From the NCBI GenBank assembly GCA_900552995.1, contig USBX01000050.1:1-6664 (forward strand): DNA of 6,664 nucleotides. Direction: 5' to 3'. This DNA is from an uncultured Collinsella sp. GTDB lineage: Bacteria; Actinomycetota; Coriobacteriia; Coriobacteriales; Coriobacteriaceae. Position numbers and translations under genes: made by a program. Shown in pieces: positions 5,825 to 6,664 of this stretch; position 1 is the first letter of the stretch; every line of letters begins with the position of its first letter. The notes under the pieces are model-generated. The model saw nothing but the letters and a program-made list of their open reading frames with translations. It was not told where the DNA came from and made no database searches.

Positions 5825-5850
5825 TGCGCCCACAGGGGCGCATTTTTCTT
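5825..5850 (+). terminator. Intrinsic terminator of the HTH gene
   Basis: A perfect 7-bp stem TGCGCCC (5825-5831) / GGGCGCA (5836-5842) with a 4-nt loop ACAG is followed directly by TTTTTCTT. It starts 12 bp after the stop codon and insulates the HTH gene from the next unit. Confidence 0.88.
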
Positions 5851-5900
5851 GCCGCCTCTCTGCTCCAAAGCGGACAGACTCGTTACCCCGTACGCCTAAA

Positions 5901-5945
5901 ACTCCCCAGTTGACCGAAAACCCGCCGCCGCTACTCCTCAACTGA
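5901..5945. repeat. Imperfect 13-bp direct repeat upstream of the ion-pump gene
   Basis: ACTCCCCAGTTGA (5901-5913) and ACTCCTCAACTGA (5933-5945) match at 10 of 13 positions, 32 bp apart, about three helical turns. The inner parts CAGTTGA and TCAACTG also form a perfect 7-bp inverted repeat with a 24-bp gap. It ends 2 bp before a -10-like TATAAC, a position suited to a regulator site. Confidence 0.35.
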
Positions 5946-5947
5946 GC

Positions 5948-5953
5948 TATAAC
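5948..5953 (+). promoter_or_regulatory. Possible -10 element of the ion-pump gene
   Basis: TATAAC matches five of six consensus bases and would give a leader of about 30-35 nt. There is no recognisable -35 at the proper distance, so if real it may need an activator at the adjacent repeat. Confidence 0.35.
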
Positions 5954-5979
5954 GTTAAACAATTGCAGCGTTTTTGCAT

Positions 5980-5986
5980 GGGGGAG
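5980..5986 (+). promoter_or_regulatory. Ribosome binding site of the ion-pump gene
   Basis: GGGGGAG lies 7 nt before the ATG at 5994. An ATG at 5989 hits a stop after two codons (ATG GTA TGA), so 5994 is the start. Confidence 0.75.
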
Positions 5987-5993
5987 TGATGGT

Positions 5994-6616
5994 ATGACGC
6001 TACTGTATTTCCTTACCCTGTTTCCGCTGGTACCGGCGCTGGGCATGCTGCTCGCGCGCGGTGACCGCGCCCGCGATGCGGTGGGGCTCATAGGCTCCGG
6101 CATTATTATGGCGGTGACAGTTGTAGTCGCCGTCATGTTTTTTGGTACGGGTTCGCAGAGCTTTGAGGTTGCCCCCGGCACCTCGCATGTGCTCTCGATC
6201 ATCAGCTCCGCTATCGATGTCATCCTGTGCGTCGTCATCCTGTACAACGCGTTCAAATATAGGAACGCGCTCACCACGGTGCTCGGCATAGTCCAGCTGG
6301 TGGGCTCGCTCGCCTTTGCGGCCATGACACTGCCCGCGGCCGAAGCCGTCACGGCGGCGCCGCTCTACCTGGATTACATGAGCGTGATCATGGTCCTCGC
6401 CGTTGGCATTGTCGGCAGCCTGATCTGCATCTACGCCCTGGGCTACATGAAGGACTTCCAGGCCCATGACGAGCACGAGGCCGCGCTGCGCGGGCAGACC
6501 GCGCCCGACCGTCGTCCGCAGTTCCTGGCGCTCATGTTCCTGTTCCTCTCGGCCATGTTTGTTATCGTGACGAGTGACAACCTGGAGTGGTTGTTCTGCG
6601 GTTGGGAAATCACCAC
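5994..6616 (+). CDS. NuoL/EchA-like proton-translocating membrane subunit, 5' part, cut by adapter
   Basis: 207 complete codons are present and then the insert ends; full relatives have about 600-650 residues. The protein is very hydrophobic, with about six membrane segments (roughly residues 3-20, 30-52, 66-86, 93-115, 125-150 and 178-198) and a charged loop near 152-175. YLDYMSVIMVLAVGIVGSLI with YALGYM aligns with the NuoL stretch LDGLSLTML..MYASWYM, and SDNLEWLFCGWEITT aligns with NuoL DNLLLMYLGWE; E205 would be the essential antiporter-core glutamate (E144 in E. coli NuoL). The glutamate lies about 60 residues later because of two extra N-terminal helices (ILYNAFKYRN region), as I recall for Ech hydrogenase subunit A and related clostridial proteins. 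The inferred role is H+ or Na+ pumping coupled to a membrane-bound hydrogenase or complex-I-like redox module. It is likely the first gene of its operon. It could alternatively belong to an Fpo/Nuo-like complex. Confidence 0.85.
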
Positions 6617-6664
6617 CTGTCTCTTATACACATCTGACGCTGCCGACGATAAGGCTCGTGTAGA
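6617..6664 (-). other. Illumina Nextera i5/Read-1 adapter, inverted copy (artefact)
   Basis: This is the reverse complement of the 5' adapter: mosaic end (6617-6635), spacer (6636-6649), index TAAGGCTC (6650-6657) and the start of P5. It repeats 8-55 with one mismatch (47 of 48). A minus-strand frame at 6443-6631 beginning MYKRQ starts inside it and is not a gene. The ion-pump reading frame continues into it only by accident. Confidence 0.98.

Noticed and set aside
5795..5915. Programmed -1 frameshift from the HTH gene into an OrfB, as in IS150
   Set aside because: The A-run is only AAAAAG preceded by T, a poor slippery site, and the -1 frame stops after about 37 codons without integrase motifs.
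5360..6352. A 330-codon minus-strand frame across the HTH gene and the ion-pump gene
   Set aside because: It runs through a terminator and two genes with recognisable families on the other strand and has no recognisable domain itself.
6443..6631. A 62-codon minus-strand frame starting MYKRQ
   Set aside because: It starts inside the adapter and reads antisense to the ion-pump gene.
1..6664. A composite transposon or integron bounded by 48-bp terminal inverted repeats
   Set aside because: The repeats are library adapters including an index sequence. There is no transposase with catalytic residues inside, and no target duplication can be seen.

Overview
This window is one 6,561-bp genomic insert (56-6616) with Illumina Nextera/Tn5 adapter still attached at both ends (1-55 and 6617-6664, in inverted orientation). 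Any reading frame that runs into the ends, typically one starting MYKRQ, is an artefact, and the last gene is cut by the 3' adapter. The insert is high-GC bacterial DNA with strong SD ribosome binding sites. Its gene content is typical of a strict anaerobe: an iron-sulfur flavoprotein, an FMN/[4Fe-4S]/FAD enoate-reductase-type enzyme, a PucR/CdaR-type regulator and an Ech-type ion-pump subunit. My best guess is a gut Coriobacteriia member (Collinsella/Olsenella-like). That guess comes from general resemblance, and no marker gene in the window proves it.

Layout, left to right. 56-266 is an upstream region with two short inverted repeats. 267-1259 (+) is a flavodoxin-fold NAD(P)H/FMN reductase-like protein with an Isf-like cysteine cluster and an added C-terminal zinc-ribbon-like domain. 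It converges on 1282-2595 (-), a 437-residue regulator with a PucR-type C-terminal helix-turn-helix. Only 22 bp separate the two stop codons, and a long hairpin lies across the junction. 2596-2936 is a divergent control region. Near its middle is a perfect 12-bp inverted repeat (arms ATCTGTAACAGT and ACTGTTACAGAT, 21-bp gap), nested inside a perfect 9-bp GC-rich inverted repeat. 2937-4967 (+) is a 676-residue old-yellow-enzyme-type flavoenzyme of the 2,4-dienoyl-CoA reductase/BaiCD architecture, followed by two hairpins, the second a good intrinsic terminator.

The second part starts with an AT-richer gap (about 40% GC over 5161-5400) carrying several short repeats. Next is a small protein with two tandem helix-turn-helix units (5408-5812, +) resembling the OrfA protein of IS150-type elements but with no integrase partner, closed by its own terminator. 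After a 181-bp spacer with an imperfect direct repeat, 5994-6616 (+) is the 5' part of a NuoL/EchA-like membrane subunit, probably the first gene of an Ech-type hydrogenase or complex-I-like operon that continues outside the window.

How the genes may work together (inference): the PucR-type regulator probably senses a small molecule and controls the divergent flavoenzyme, and possibly itself, through the CTGTWACAG operator pair. The flavoenzyme would use NAD(P)H to reduce an unsaturated substrate. The upstream flavoprotein is another redox protein, but it converges on the regulator and shares no visible operator with the flavoenzyme, so a functional link is only suggested by proximity. The HTH protein and the ion-pump subunit are separate transcription units.
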